Positions 7,189-15,153 of a DNA stretch of 18,173 nucleotides are shown here, in pieces. Location of the stretch: assembly GCA_012520715.1 (NCBI GenBank), contig JAAYNT010000038.1:1-18173 (forward strand), given 5' to 3'. Below the pieces are notes generated by a model, which saw only the letters and a list, made by a program, of their open reading frames with translations, made no database searches and had not been told where the DNA came from. Numbering within the stretch: position 1 is the first letter of the stretch; each line of letters opens with the position of its first letter. The position numbers and the translations under genes were made by a program. This stretch comes from Acholeplasmataceae bacterium (GTDB taxonomy: Bacteria > Bacillota_I > Bacilli_A > Acholeplasmatales > Acholeplasmataceae).

Positions 7189-8381
7189 TATTCGTCTCCT
7201 TCAATTTCTGGGAAGTTGTTAACTACACTAGCAATAATCTTAACAGCTTTATCAATAATTTCTGGTGTGTGAGTAGCCATTAAGCTAACTCTAATTAAAC
7301 ACTCACCCTTTGGTGTTGCTGGTGGAACGACTGGGTTAACATAAACTCCTAAATCAAATAGTTTAATACAAATCATCATCGTTCTTATAGCTGTATATGT
7401 ATAAATTGGAATAATTGGTGTTTCAGATTCCATAATCTTAACACCTTCTTCTTTTAATCTTTTTCTCATATAACTTGCGTTATCTAAAAGTCGTTTTGGT
7501 CTATCTGGCTCTTCTTTTAATACTCTTAAGGCTTCAAGAGCACTTGCGGTATTAGCTGGTGGAATAGCAGCTGAGAAAATATATGGTCTTGAAGTATGTC
7601 TAATAAAATTAATTACTTCTTTAGAAGCGACAACATAACCACCAACTGATGCTAATGATTTAGAAAATGTTCCCATAATAATATCAACATCATCTTCAAG
7701 TCCAAAATAGTGGGCTGTTCCTTTTCCGTTTGGTCCAATAGTACCAAAACCGTGGGCATCATCAACCATTACTCTTGCTCCGTATTTTTTAGCAAGTCTT
7801 ACTATTTCAGGTAGGTTAGCAATATCTCCGCCCATTGAAAAAACACCATCAGTTACAATTAGTTTTCCTAGTTTTGGATCGGCTGCCTTTAACTGACGTT
7901 CTAAATCTTCCATATCGTTGTGGTTGTAGCGAACCATCTTGCCATAACTAAGTTTAATTGCATCATAAATTGAAGCGTGATTTTCTTTATCACTAAATAC
8001 TAAATCATGACGTCCAACAATTGCTGAGATGATACCTAAGTTAGTTTGAAATCCCGTTGAAAATAGTGTGCAGTTTTCTTTATCTAAAAAGCTTGCAAGT
8101 TCTTTTTCAAGTAAAACGTGCATATCTAGAGTACCGTTTAAAAATCTAGATCCTGATACACCGGTTCCATATTTATTAGTAGCATCAACTGATGCTTTTA
8201 TAACTCTTGGATCTGATGTTAGTCCTAAGTAGTTATTTGATCCAAACATCATAACCTCGCGACCTTCCATATTAACAACAACGTCTTGTTTGGTTGTTAA
8301 TTGGTGAAAATAAGGATAAATTCCTTGTTCTTTTGCTTCATCAGCAATTGTAAACTTTCTTGCTTTTTCAAATAAACTCAT
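7188..8381 (-). CDS. spt: PLP-dependent alpha-oxoamine synthase, probable serine palmitoyltransferase
   Basis: This is a 397-residue alpha-oxoamine synthase (fold type I PLP enzyme), the family of SPT, BioF, KBL and ALAS. The PLP lysine is Lys241 (GTFSKSLASVGG), with His135 (ENHASIYD) stacking on the cofactor and Asp207/His210 (VDDAH) binding it; these lie three residues before Lys244, His138, Asp210 and His213 of Sphingobacterium SPT, as I recall them. Several segments look like bacterial SPT rather than BioF or KBL: YGTGVSGSRFLNGTLDMH (71-88), NHNDMEDLE (153-161), RPYIFSAAIPPA (265-276) and YVNPVVPPATP (347-357) with IRVSLMATHT. SPT condenses serine with an acyl thioester to 3-ketosphinganine, the first step of sphingolipid synthesis. 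It follows PAP2 by one base with a strong AGGAGG. BioF/KBL activity is the main alternative. Confidence 0.85.
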   Translation of the reverse strand: MSLFEKARKFTIADEAKEQGIYPYFHQLTTKQDVVVNMEGREVMMFGSNNYLGLTSDPRVIKASVDATNKYGTGVSGSRFLNGTLDMHVLLEKELASFLDKENCTLFSTGFQTNLGIISAIVGRHDLVFSDKENHASIYDAIKLSYGKMVRYNHNDMEDLERQLKAADPKLGKLIVTDGVFSMGGDIANLPEIVRLAKKYGARVMVDDAHGFGTIGPNGKGTAHYFGLEDDVDIIMGTFSKSLASVGGYVVASKEVINFIRHTSRPYIFSAAIPPANTASALEALRVLKEEPDRPKRLLDNASYMRKRLKEEGVKIMESETPIIPIYTYTAIRTMMICIKLFDLGVYVNPVVPPATPKGECLIRVSLMATHTPEIIDKAVKIIASVVNNFPEIEGDE

Positions 8382-8382
8382 T

Positions 8383-9354
8383 TTATTTTTCCTCCTGATA
8401 TGGTAAGTTTCTTCTAACTACCTTTTCTTTCTTTTTGCCAAACATTAATTTAAATAATCCCATTGCCCCAACGGTTGCCCATATTGCAATAATAAAATAT
8501 CTTACTCCATCCCAAACAAAGTTCATAAGTGGTATATCAGCACCTTCAGCTACTACTTCATAAGGAAGTACGTATTTTAATCCTTGTTGAAGGCCAAATA
8601 CTACTGCTAGTCCAATTACTAGTTTAATTAATTGTTTCCACCACTTATCTTCTTTTGGTTCGTATTTGATAAATCTTTTTTCAATAAAATAACCAATTGC
8701 AAAGGCAGTAAAGGCACCTGCTGCTTGGAACATTTCTTTATTATACATCTTAAAATGAACAAGTAAGTAAACGCCACCTAATATAAACGGCAGTAAAATT
8801 AAACCTACAAACTCTTCATTTTTAATATGATCAAATAATTTATATATTAATAAAACTGAAATAATACCGATTAGTAAACCTGCTAGTACGTCTGATAAAT
8901 AATGCTGGCCTAAATATAGTCTTGAAAATGGTACTAAAATAATGTTTAGTATCATTAATATCCAAACAAACCAGTTTTTGGTTTGTTTCATAACTCCAAC
9001 TGATATTGATGCAGCAGCATTTGAATGTCCCGACGGAAAAGCATAACTTTGAGTACCATATGCTTCATGAGCCGGTGTTCCAATGCTTTTAATATCAGTA
9101 GATGCTTGATATGGTCTTGGTCTTTTAATTAAGACTTTCATCACACTTACTACAACTGTACTTGCTAGAAATGCTGTAATAAACTTATATGCCCATTTTT
9201 TCTCAAATAGCCAGTAAATCATTACAGCTACTACAATAAATAAATAAGCTTCACCTAAAAATGAAATATAGACAAATAATTTGTCTACTAACTCATTTCC
9301 ACTAAAACGTTGTATCCATTTAACAATTTCAATTTCATAACCTGTAAAATTCAT
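8383..9354 (-). CDS. PAP2-superfamily membrane phosphatase
   Basis: This is a polytopic membrane protein of 323 residues with the complete three-part PAP2 active site. In the numbering of the longer, 324-residue form the motifs are K74-x6-R81-P82, PSGH (108-111) and SR-x5-H-x3-D (S145, R146, H152, D156). All catalytic residues are present. PAP2 enzymes remove or transfer phosphate on lipid phosphates such as phosphatidic acid, PGP, undecaprenyl diphosphate or sphingoid phosphates. Beyond the PAP2 core there are about 150 extra residues with four or more hydrophobic segments, a longer layout than small bacterial PAP2 proteins. Start: ATG at 9354 overlaps the patatin stop (TGATG) and is 7 nt after AGAGGG; an in-frame TTG at 9357 is possible. 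Being next to SPT suggests a lipid substrate; which one is unknown. Confidence 0.9.
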   Translation of the reverse strand: MNFTGYEIEIVKWIQRFSGNELVDKLFVYISFLGEAYLFIVVAVMIYWLFEKKWAYKFITAFLASTVVVSVMKVLIKRPRPYQASTDIKSIGTPAHEAYGTQSYAFPSGHSNAAASISVGVMKQTKNWFVWILMILNIILVPFSRLYLGQHYLSDVLAGLLIGIISVLLIYKLFDHIKNEEFVGLILLPFILGGVYLLVHFKMYNKEMFQAAGAFTAFAIGYFIEKRFIKYEPKEDKWWKQLIKLVIGLAVVFGLQQGLKYVLPYEVVAEGADIPLMNFVWDGVRYFIIAIWATVGAMGLFKLMFGKKKEKVVRRNLPYQEEK

Positions 9355-10220
9355 CAAATTTCCCTCTCTAACTTTTCTAAATTATAATATGTAAACTCTT
9401 TTGTGTCAATTTTAAATTGATTGTCGACAATTATATGAAGCTTTTTTAAAATAGCAATAATATATTTAGCCCACGAATATCCAGCAATTTGATATTCTCT
9501 AACTACTTCTTTTGTAAATATTACTGATTTTAAAATATTAATTGGATATAATTTTGAAAACAAATTACAGTTTTTAAAATCAATAATAGTTATATTATGA
9601 TCTTCATATCTTTTATATTTAAATGTTGTTGTAAGAGGAACAGCCAAAATAATATCACATTTGTTTTCTAAAAGTGGATCCATTGGATTATTATCAACAT
9701 ATCCCCCGTCAACATAATACTTATCATCAATTTTAGTTGTTCCAAATAACATTGGAATTGATGATGAAGCTTTAGCTATTTCAAATGGGTTTTTAGCTTC
9801 ATTTAATAATACTGTTACTTTTTTCCCTCTAAAATAATTAATTTGGTTAATTATCTTTGGTGATTCTACTTCTTTTAAAGTTGCATAACCTAAAACTTTA
9901 GATTTATGAATCTTTTTAATTGATAAACCTTTAGTAACTAAATTATAAAGTCTACTTGTATCAATTAGACTTTTTTCTTCGTCTTTAAAAAGGGGATTAT
10001 CACCTTTAAAAATAATCTCATTATTAATTAATTCCCAAATACACTCCATTTCACTAACTTTCATGCCTGTTAAAATCATCGCTGTATTAATTGCTCCAAT
10101 TGAAACGCCTGAAATAACTTGGACTTGGTTTAATAGTTTTTCTTCAGCTAGTGCCTTAATTACACCTAATTGATAAGCTCCAAAGACACCACCACCGCCT
10201 AACATTAATCCAATTTTCAT
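9354..10220 (-). CDS. Patatin-like phospholipase
   Basis: This is a 288-residue patatin-family serine lipid acyl hydrolase. The oxyanion-hole glycine loop is LGGGGVFGAYQLG (7-19), the nucleophile elbow is GVSIG with Ser40, and the catalytic-dyad Asp is Asp171 in YVDGGYVDNNP. No signal peptide or clear TM segment is seen, so it is probably cytoplasmic or peripheral on the inner face of the membrane. It may release fatty acids from glycerolipids. The ATG overlaps the smpB stop by one base (TAATG), with AAAGGAAG upstream; the gene ends in TGA overlapping the PAP2 start. Its position at the head of the PAP2-SPT-SDR group suggests a role in acyl-chain supply or lipid turnover, which is inference. 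Confidence 0.92.
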   Translation of the reverse strand: MKIGLMLGGGGVFGAYQLGVIKALAEEKLLNQVQVISGVSIGAINTAMILTGMKVSEMECIWELINNEIIFKGDNPLFKDEEKSLIDTSRLYNLVTKGLSIKKIHKSKVLGYATLKEVESPKIINQINYFRGKKVTVLLNEAKNPFEIAKASSSIPMLFGTTKIDDKYYVDGGYVDNNPMDPLLENKCDIILAVPLTTTFKYKRYEDHNITIIDFKNCNLFSKLYPINILKSVIFTKEVVREYQIAGYSWAKYIIAILKKLHIIVDNQFKIDTKEFTYYNLEKLEREI

Positions 10221-10666
10221 TAATATCTTCCTTTTAACTGGCGATCGATTCTTGCCATTTGATCTCGTTCTTTTAAATCTTGACGTTTATCGTATTGTTT
10301 TTTACCCTTAACAAGGGCAATTTCTACTTTACATAAACCTTTATCTATATAAACTCGAAGTGGGATAACTGAGTGTCCCATTTGCATTACTTCTTGGTGT
10401 AGTTTTCTAATTTGAGATTTGTGAAGTAGTAGTTTTCTACTTCTAGTTTCATCATGATTAAAAATGTTTGATTTATCAAACTTGGAAATATGGGCGTTTA
10501 ATAAAAATGCTTCACCATTTTTAAATGTAACATATGAATCGCCAATATTTATTTTTCCAGCCCTAATTGATTTTATTTCAGATCCTTTTAGTTTAATTCC
10601 GGCTTCATATTTATCTAAAATAAAATAATCATGTCTTGCTTTTTTGTTATTAGTAATAACTTTCAT
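10220..10666 (-). CDS. smpB: SsrA-binding protein SmpB
   Basis: This 148-residue protein is a clear SmpB. Hallmarks are the N-terminal NKKARHDYFILDKYEAGI (7-24), LKGSEIKSIRAGKINIGDSYV, and the basic C-terminal tail with LVKGKKQYDKRQDLKERD. SmpB binds tmRNA and brings it to stalled ribosomes for trans-translation. Length is normal for Firmicutes. It starts one base after the rnr stop (AAGAAGG site inside the end of rnr), the conserved rnr-smpB pairing that links RNase R with trans-translation. In Bacillus the tmRNA gene ssrA follows; I see no tmRNA here, and lipid genes follow instead. Confidence 0.96.
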   Translation of the reverse strand: MKVITNNKKARHDYFILDKYEAGIKLKGSEIKSIRAGKINIGDSYVTFKNGEAFLLNAHISKFDKSNIFNHDETRSRKLLLHKSQIRKLHQEVMQMGHSVIPLRVYIDKGLCKVEIALVKGKKQYDKRQDLKERDQMARIDRQLKGRY

Positions 10667-10667
10667 T

Positions 10668-12695
10668 TTATACCTTCTTTAAGATTGTAAAATCTATTTC
10701 TAATCGGTCGATATTATAACCAATATATTCAACTAATACAAAATCTCCTAATTTATATTCTACTCCGTAGTCATTTATATAATTTAGGCTATCTTCTAAA
10801 TAGTAAAAATAGCTTGGTAGTGTTCTAAGCGCACAAAACCCTTCAATACCATTAGTAAGTTCAATAAACATGCCAGATGGTAAGATTGCGACAATCTGAC
10901 CTTTATATGTTTTATCTAAGTTATTATTTAAATACTCAATTGCTGCTAGTTTTTCTACATCTCTTGAAATATCAATTGCTAATCTTTCTTGATTACTACT
11001 ATGTTTTAATATTTCAGGTAAGTTAGTATCATAGTATTTAAACATTTTTTCAAAATTTCCTTCTTGAAATAATAAATCATGAATAATACGGTGCAAGATT
11101 AAGTCAGGATAGCGTATAATTGGCGCTGTAAAGTGTGTATAGCACATTGAGTTAAGTCCGTAGTGAATATCTTTATAAGCTGTATATTTAGCTCTTTTCA
11201 TGGCTTTTAAAACTAACATACTAACAATCTTTTTATATCTAGTCTTATCAGCTAGTGCCATTAGTTTTGCAATAGTTTTTGGATTTGAAAAATCTTTAGT
11301 ATCAACTTTAAATCCTAGTTTACTAATGACATTAACTGAATCCATTAGACGATCTAAATCTGGTTTTTCATGAATTCTATAAACTGATGGATAATTTAAA
11401 TCATTTAGATGTTTAGCTACCGTTTCGTTAGCTAAAATCATAAATGATTCAATTAAACGCTCAGCATCTTTTGATTCTCTTTTTTCAACATTAATAATTT
11501 TACGATTTCGATCTGTAATAAAGACAAGTTCAGTTGACTCAAAATCAATAGTTCCTGTTAATTCTCTTTCTTTAATTAAATGTTTAGATAAATCATATAG
11601 CTTAAGTAAGGCAGTTTTAATTTCTTCTTGATGTTTAAACTTGCCTTCATAAAATAATTTATTAACTTCGTTATATGTTAATCTTTTATCACTAACAATA
11701 ATTGATTTTAATATTTCATAATCAATCATTTTATATTTTTTATCAAAAGTAATAATTACTGATAGTGTTAGTTTATGCTCACCTTCATTTAGTGATCCAA
11801 CACCATTACTTATTGCATGCGGTAGCATTGGAATAACTCTGTCTACTAAATAAAGTGAAGTTGCTCTTTCTTGTGCTTCTATATCAAGAAGTGAGTCTTT
11901 TTTAACTAAATAGCCAATATCTGCAATATGAATACCTAGTTTGTATTTATCATCTACTACTTCCAAACTAATAGCATCATCAAAGTCTTTGGCATCATCA
12001 CCATCAATCGTAAATGTTAGTAAATGTGATAAATCAACTCTTTTTTCTTTTTCATATTCTAAGTCAAAAGATACCCTATCAGCTTCAGCTAACACTTCTT
12101 CACTAAATTCAATTGGCCAACCTTTTGAATAAATAATTTTTAACGTTTCAATATCTGGATCATCCTCATGTCCGATTGTTTTTAAGTATGTACCATAAAT
12201 TTTATTTTCTACAATTTCATCTATTAAAACAAATATAATAGCTCCTTTAATAAGTGGTGCATCACTTGTTAACTCAAGATGATATAGTGGCTCATTATCA
12301 AGTATAAAATAAGGTTTATTTTTCTTGCTAAATTCCACAGTAGCAATTAAATGAGTTTTACTTCTTTTTAAATAAGCTAAGATCTTTTCATTTGCTAAGT
12401 CCATTAACACTAAATCACCATCAAAAGCTAGTGCTTTATATACAAGTCTTGTGTCAATGTCTTTAGAAATTAAAAAGTCAACTGTCTTTCTTTTTTGGAT
12501 GTAGCCAATTTTTAGATTTGACCTTAGTTTTATCATCTCGTTATGAAAATAAAACAGCATGTTAAAATGAGATGTTTTTCGAAGTGCCTCTTTACTCGTA
12601 TTAAAAGCCTCAAAAACAACATCTTCGTTTAATGATGTTTCATTTTCCTCATAAAATTTTAATAATAAATCAATTAATAAGTTATTTAGTTTCAT
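10668..12695 (-). CDS. rnr: Ribonuclease R (3'-5' exoribonuclease, RNB family)
   Basis: This is a 675-residue RNB-family exoribonuclease. The order is an N-terminal helical/cold-shock part (1-200), the RNB catalytic domain with IDGDDAKDFDDAIS (230-243; acidic residues D231, D237, D239, D240 bind the metals), and a C-terminal S1 domain (about 590-672, KTYKGQIVAILPSGMFIEL). RNase R degrades structured RNA and, with SmpB and tmRNA, non-stop mRNA. It is shorter than the Bacillus enzyme (about 780 residues), mainly at the ends: it stops at the end of S1 and lacks the usual lysine-rich tail. It leads a six-gene operon ending at the SDR gene. The ribosome site (AAAGAG) is weak and close to the ATG. 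Confidence 0.95.
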   Translation of the reverse strand: MKLNNLLIDLLLKFYEENETSLNEDVVFEAFNTSKEALRKTSHFNMLFYFHNEMIKLRSNLKIGYIQKRKTVDFLISKDIDTRLVYKALAFDGDLVLMDLANEKILAYLKRSKTHLIATVEFSKKNKPYFILDNEPLYHLELTSDAPLIKGAIIFVLIDEIVENKIYGTYLKTIGHEDDPDIETLKIIYSKGWPIEFSEEVLAEADRVSFDLEYEKEKRVDLSHLLTFTIDGDDAKDFDDAISLEVVDDKYKLGIHIADIGYLVKKDSLLDIEAQERATSLYLVDRVIPMLPHAISNGVGSLNEGEHKLTLSVIITFDKKYKMIDYEILKSIIVSDKRLTYNEVNKLFYEGKFKHQEEIKTALLKLYDLSKHLIKERELTGTIDFESTELVFITDRNRKIINVEKRESKDAERLIESFMILANETVAKHLNDLNYPSVYRIHEKPDLDRLMDSVNVISKLGFKVDTKDFSNPKTIAKLMALADKTRYKKIVSMLVLKAMKRAKYTAYKDIHYGLNSMCYTHFTAPIIRYPDLILHRIIHDLLFQEGNFEKMFKYYDTNLPEILKHSSNQERLAIDISRDVEKLAAIEYLNNNLDKTYKGQIVAILPSGMFIELTNGIEGFCALRTLPSYFYYLEDSLNYINDYGVEYKLGDFVLVEYIGYNIDRLEIDFTILKKV

Positions 12696-12754
12696 ATCTC
12701 TTTAATTATATCATACTAATGATATTATTAAATTTATTTTAATTAATTGTAAAA

Positions 12755-12763
12755 ATTATAACA
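12755..12763 (-). promoter_or_regulatory. Candidate extended -10 promoter for the rnr-smpB-lipid operon
   Basis: On the minus strand TGT-TATAAT (12763 to 12755) is an extended consensus -10 between the enolase terminator and rnr. RNA would begin near 12748, leaving a leader of about 50 nt. No convincing -35 is visible. A second TATAAT at 12710-12705 is too near the ATG to leave room for a ribosome site. Confidence 0.45.
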
Positions 12764-12818
12764 AAATATGATAATAAAGACATAAAATGACTATTTAATA
12801 AAATTATTTATTTAGTAT

Positions 12819-12847
12819 AAAAAACAGGCCGCTATTTGCGACCTGTT
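12819..12847 (-). terminator. Rho-independent terminator of enolase
   Basis: On the minus strand AACAGGTCGC (12847-12838), loop AAATA, GCGGCCTGTT (12832-12823) form a 10-bp stem with one G-U pair, followed by six T. It lies 15 nt after the eno stop and separates eno from the rnr operon. Confidence 0.92.
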
Positions 12848-12861
12848 AAATTAGTTAAAAT

Positions 12862-14154
12862 TTATTTTTTAATGTTATAAAAAGTTTTTAAACCTGGATA
12901 AATTGCTGTAAATCCTAGTTCATCTTCAATTCTAATTAATTGGTTATATTTAGCAATACGGTCAGTTCTAGATGCTGAACCAGTTTTAATTTGACCAGCA
13001 TTTAATGCAACTGCTAAATCAGCAATAGTTGTATCTTCAGTTTCACCACTTCTATGTGAGATAACTGCTGTATAACCAGCTTTTTTAGCCATTTCAATTG
13101 CATCTAATGTTTCAGTTAAAGTACCAATTTGGTTAACTTTAATTAAAATAGAGTTAGCAATTCCTTCTTTAATACCACGTGCTAATCTTTCAGTGTTAGT
13201 AACAAATAAATCATCGCCTACTAATTGAACTGTGCTACCTAAACGATCAGTTAATAATTTCCAACCTTCCCAGTCATCTTCATATAGTCCGTCTTCAATT
13301 GAAACAATTGGATATTTTTTAACTAACGCTTCATAGAAATCAACCATTTCAGCAGCAGTTAATGAACGTCCTTCACTTGCTAGTTCATATTTTTTAGTTT
13401 TCTTGTTGTAAAACTCTGAAGCTGCAACGTCCATTGCAAGTAAGATATCTTTTCCTGCTTCAAAGCCTGCCCTTGTAATAGCTTCAATAATTACTTGGAG
13501 TGCTTCTTCGTTTGATTTTAAGTCTGGAGCAAATCCACCTTCATCGCCGCCTCCAGTATTTAATTTTCTTTCAATTAATACTTTTCTTAAGCTATGATAA
13601 ACTTCAGCACCATAACGGATTGCTTCTGTAAATGTTGTAGCTCCAACTGGCATAATCATAAACTCCTGGAAGTCAACTGAGTTATCAGCATGTGATCCAC
13701 CGTTTAAAATATTTAACATTGGTACTGGTAATGTTTTAGCATTAAATCCACCAATATAATGATATAGATCAATACCTAAATAATCAGCAGCTGCTCTTGC
13801 AACAGCCATTGAAACACCTAAAATAGCGTTTGCACCTAATTTGGCTTTGTTTGGAGTACCATCTAAATCGATTAAAATCTCATCAATAGCAACTTGATCT
13901 AAAACGTTGATACCAATGATTTCTAAAGCAATCTCTTCATTAACGTTTTCAACTGCTTTTAAAACTCCTTTTCCTAAATAACGGCTTTTATCTCCGTCTC
14001 TTAATTCTACTGCTTCATATTCTCCGGTTGATGCACCAGATGGAACTAAAGCGCGTCCAAATGCACCTGATTCAGTAACAACTTCAACTTCAACTGTTGG
14101 GTTACCACGTGAATCTAGAACTTCTCTTGCATATACATCTGTAATAATTGGCAT
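12862..14154 (-). CDS. eno: Enolase (phosphopyruvate hydratase)
   Basis: This 430-residue protein is a standard-length enolase, converting 2-phosphoglycerate to phosphoenolpyruvate in glycolysis. It starts with ITDVYAREVLDSRGNPTVEV and has the substrate and metal residues in GASTGEYEAVELRDG, GGGDEGGFAPD (catalytic Glu), SIEDGLYEDDWEGW, LVGDDLFVTN, IKVNQIGTLTE (catalytic Lys) and SHRSGETEDTTIADLAVA. It has its own promoter, a strong AAGGAGG site 8 nt before the ATG, and its own terminator, so it is monocistronic. In many Firmicutes secG lies between eno and rnr; the 166-bp gap here is too short for it. Confidence 0.98.
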   Translation of the reverse strand: MPIITDVYAREVLDSRGNPTVEVEVVTESGAFGRALVPSGASTGEYEAVELRDGDKSRYLGKGVLKAVENVNEEIALEIIGINVLDQVAIDEILIDLDGTPNKAKLGANAILGVSMAVARAAADYLGIDLYHYIGGFNAKTLPVPMLNILNGGSHADNSVDFQEFMIMPVGATTFTEAIRYGAEVYHSLRKVLIERKLNTGGGDEGGFAPDLKSNEEALQVIIEAITRAGFEAGKDILLAMDVAASEFYNKKTKKYELASEGRSLTAAEMVDFYEALVKKYPIVSIEDGLYEDDWEGWKLLTDRLGSTVQLVGDDLFVTNTERLARGIKEGIANSILIKVNQIGTLTETLDAIEMAKKAGYTAVISHRSGETEDTTIADLAVALNAGQIKTGSASRTDRIAKYNQLIRIEDELGFTAIYPGLKTFYNIKK

Positions 14155-14196
14155 AAATTATTCCTCCTTATTTTATTTCGTATGTATTACATCTCC

Positions 14197-14225
14197 ATTA
14201 TACTAAATTGTCATAGTTTTATAAA
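14197..14225 (-). promoter_or_regulatory. Candidate sigma-A promoter of enolase
   Basis: On the minus strand a perfect TATAAT (14202-14197) lies 17 nt after TTTATA (14225-14220), which matches the -35 consensus at four of six positions. RNA would begin near 14190, about 36 nt before the ATG and leaving the AAGGAGG site intact. Just upstream is an imperfect inverted repeat with arms TTTACA and TGTAAA (14246-14268) of unknown meaning. Confidence 0.6.
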
Positions 14226-14298
14226 CTAAAAACACTAATAAAGGGTTTACAATCATTAATAATGTAAAAAATTGGGTATTTATAATTATTATTTTAAA

Positions 14299-14331
14299 TA
14301 AAAAATAAGGCAAATCCGAAGACTTGCCTTA
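14299..14331 (-). terminator. Rho-independent terminator of ribU
   Basis: On the minus strand TAAGGCAAGTC (14331-14321), a TTCG tetraloop and GATTTGCCTTA (14316-14306) form an 11-bp stem with one G-U pair, followed by six T. A second inverted repeat, TTGCGCT/AGCGCAA (14334-14340 and 14357-14363), spans the ribU stop codon just before it. Confidence 0.93.
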
Positions 14332-14351
14332 AGTTGCGCTAACTATTCACA

Positions 14352-15077
14352 TTAGGAGCGCAAATTAATTTCACTAATAAGTGGTTTTTTAATTAACATA
14401 AATAAAAATAAACAGCTTGCAAACTTAATTAAATTAAATGGAATATACATTACAATCATTGCTATTAAATATGGTACATAACCATCAACTGCATTAAAAC
14501 CATATTCTCCAGAGTTAACAAATGTTGTAAAGAATACGTGAGACCCTTTTGACGCATAGGCTGGAGTAACTATAAAGAAGTTGATTGTTGTCATAAACAA
14601 TGCCATTAATACAGTTACAATAGCTATTAATGCGATTTCTTTTGCAAATAACGACCCAGGACCTGAATATCTAATATCATAAGGTCCTCTTGACCTTGTT
14701 TCAGTTTCTTCTTCTCGTTTGTTACTAATTTTTAATAATTTAGAAATTAATAAGAAAAAGACAACTAACGCGATTGAAGCAATTATTGCTACTGATTCCC
14801 CAAAAAATGGAAATGGAACATCAGTTCTACCAGTAATAAGCCATCTAACTACTGATCTTACTACGATTACTCCAATTGTATGTTTAAATCCAATTAGAAC
14901 TAGTGATGCTAAGACAATAACTTCACTAAAATCTAATTTTAGATGTGGTGCAATTGGCCAAACTATTTCAATATATCCAACTAGTATCGCTAAAGCTGCT
15001 AATATCGCAGCAAATACAATTCGAATTAGTTCTTTGTTGCCTACAGAATTTTTTGTTTTTATTGGTGTATTTGTCAT
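14352..15077 (-). CDS. ribU: Riboflavin ECF transporter S-component RibU
   Basis: This 241-residue membrane protein has about six hydrophobic segments (near 19-40, 50-66, 67-80, 88-114, 144-170, 200-232), the size and topology of ECF S-components. The segment HLKLDFSEVIVLASLVLIGF (45-64) matches the RibU-type LKLDFSD pattern, and VVRWLITG follows as in the family. A charged cytoplasmic-type loop (115-135, KREEETETRSR) separates the two halves. RibU binds riboflavin and works with the shared EcfAA'T module, which is not in this window. The FMN riboswitch immediately upstream confirms the substrate class: uptake is shut off when FMN is plentiful. The start has AAGGAGG 8 nt upstream. Confidence 0.92.
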   Translation of the reverse strand: MTNTPIKTKNSVGNKELIRIVFAAILAALAILVGYIEIVWPIAPHLKLDFSEVIVLASLVLIGFKHTIGVIVVRSVVRWLITGRTDVPFPFFGESVAIIASIALVVFFLLISKLLKISNKREEETETRSRGPYDIRYSGPGSLFAKEIALIAIVTVLMALFMTTINFFIVTPAYASKGSHVFFTTFVNSGEYGFNAVDGYVPYLIAMIVMYIPFNLIKFASCLFLFMLIKKPLISEINLRS

Positions 15078-15100
15078 TTTATGAGCCTCCTTATGGCATT

Positions 15101-15125
15101 AAAAAAGCCACCTATCTCAGGTGGC
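15101..15125 (-). terminator. FMN riboswitch terminator (expression platform)
   Basis: On the minus strand GCCACCT (15125-15119), loop GAGAT, AGGTGGC (15113-15107) and six T form a textbook intrinsic terminator between the aptamer and the ribU ribosome site. Bases CCTGAGAT of its 5' arm and loop are exactly complementary to ATCTCAGG at the 5' end of the aptamer, which offers an antiterminator pairing. Confidence 0.93.
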
Positions 15126-15153
15126 ATATGAAAAAACACATTAAAAGATTATT

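Noticed and set aside
7188..8381. 8-amino-7-oxononanoate synthase (BioF) or glycine C-acetyltransferase (KBL)
   Set aside because: The same fold and active site would fit, and automatic annotation may say so, but segments around 71-88, 265-276 and 347-370 look like SPT and no biotin or threonine gene is adjacent. It remains the main alternative.
10220..10222. tmRNA gene after smpB
   Set aside because: The patatin gene begins at the smpB stop codon and no tmRNA-like sequence was seen in the window.
12705..12710. TATAAT just before rnr as its promoter
   Set aside because: RNA would begin within a few bases of the ATG and exclude the ribosome site.
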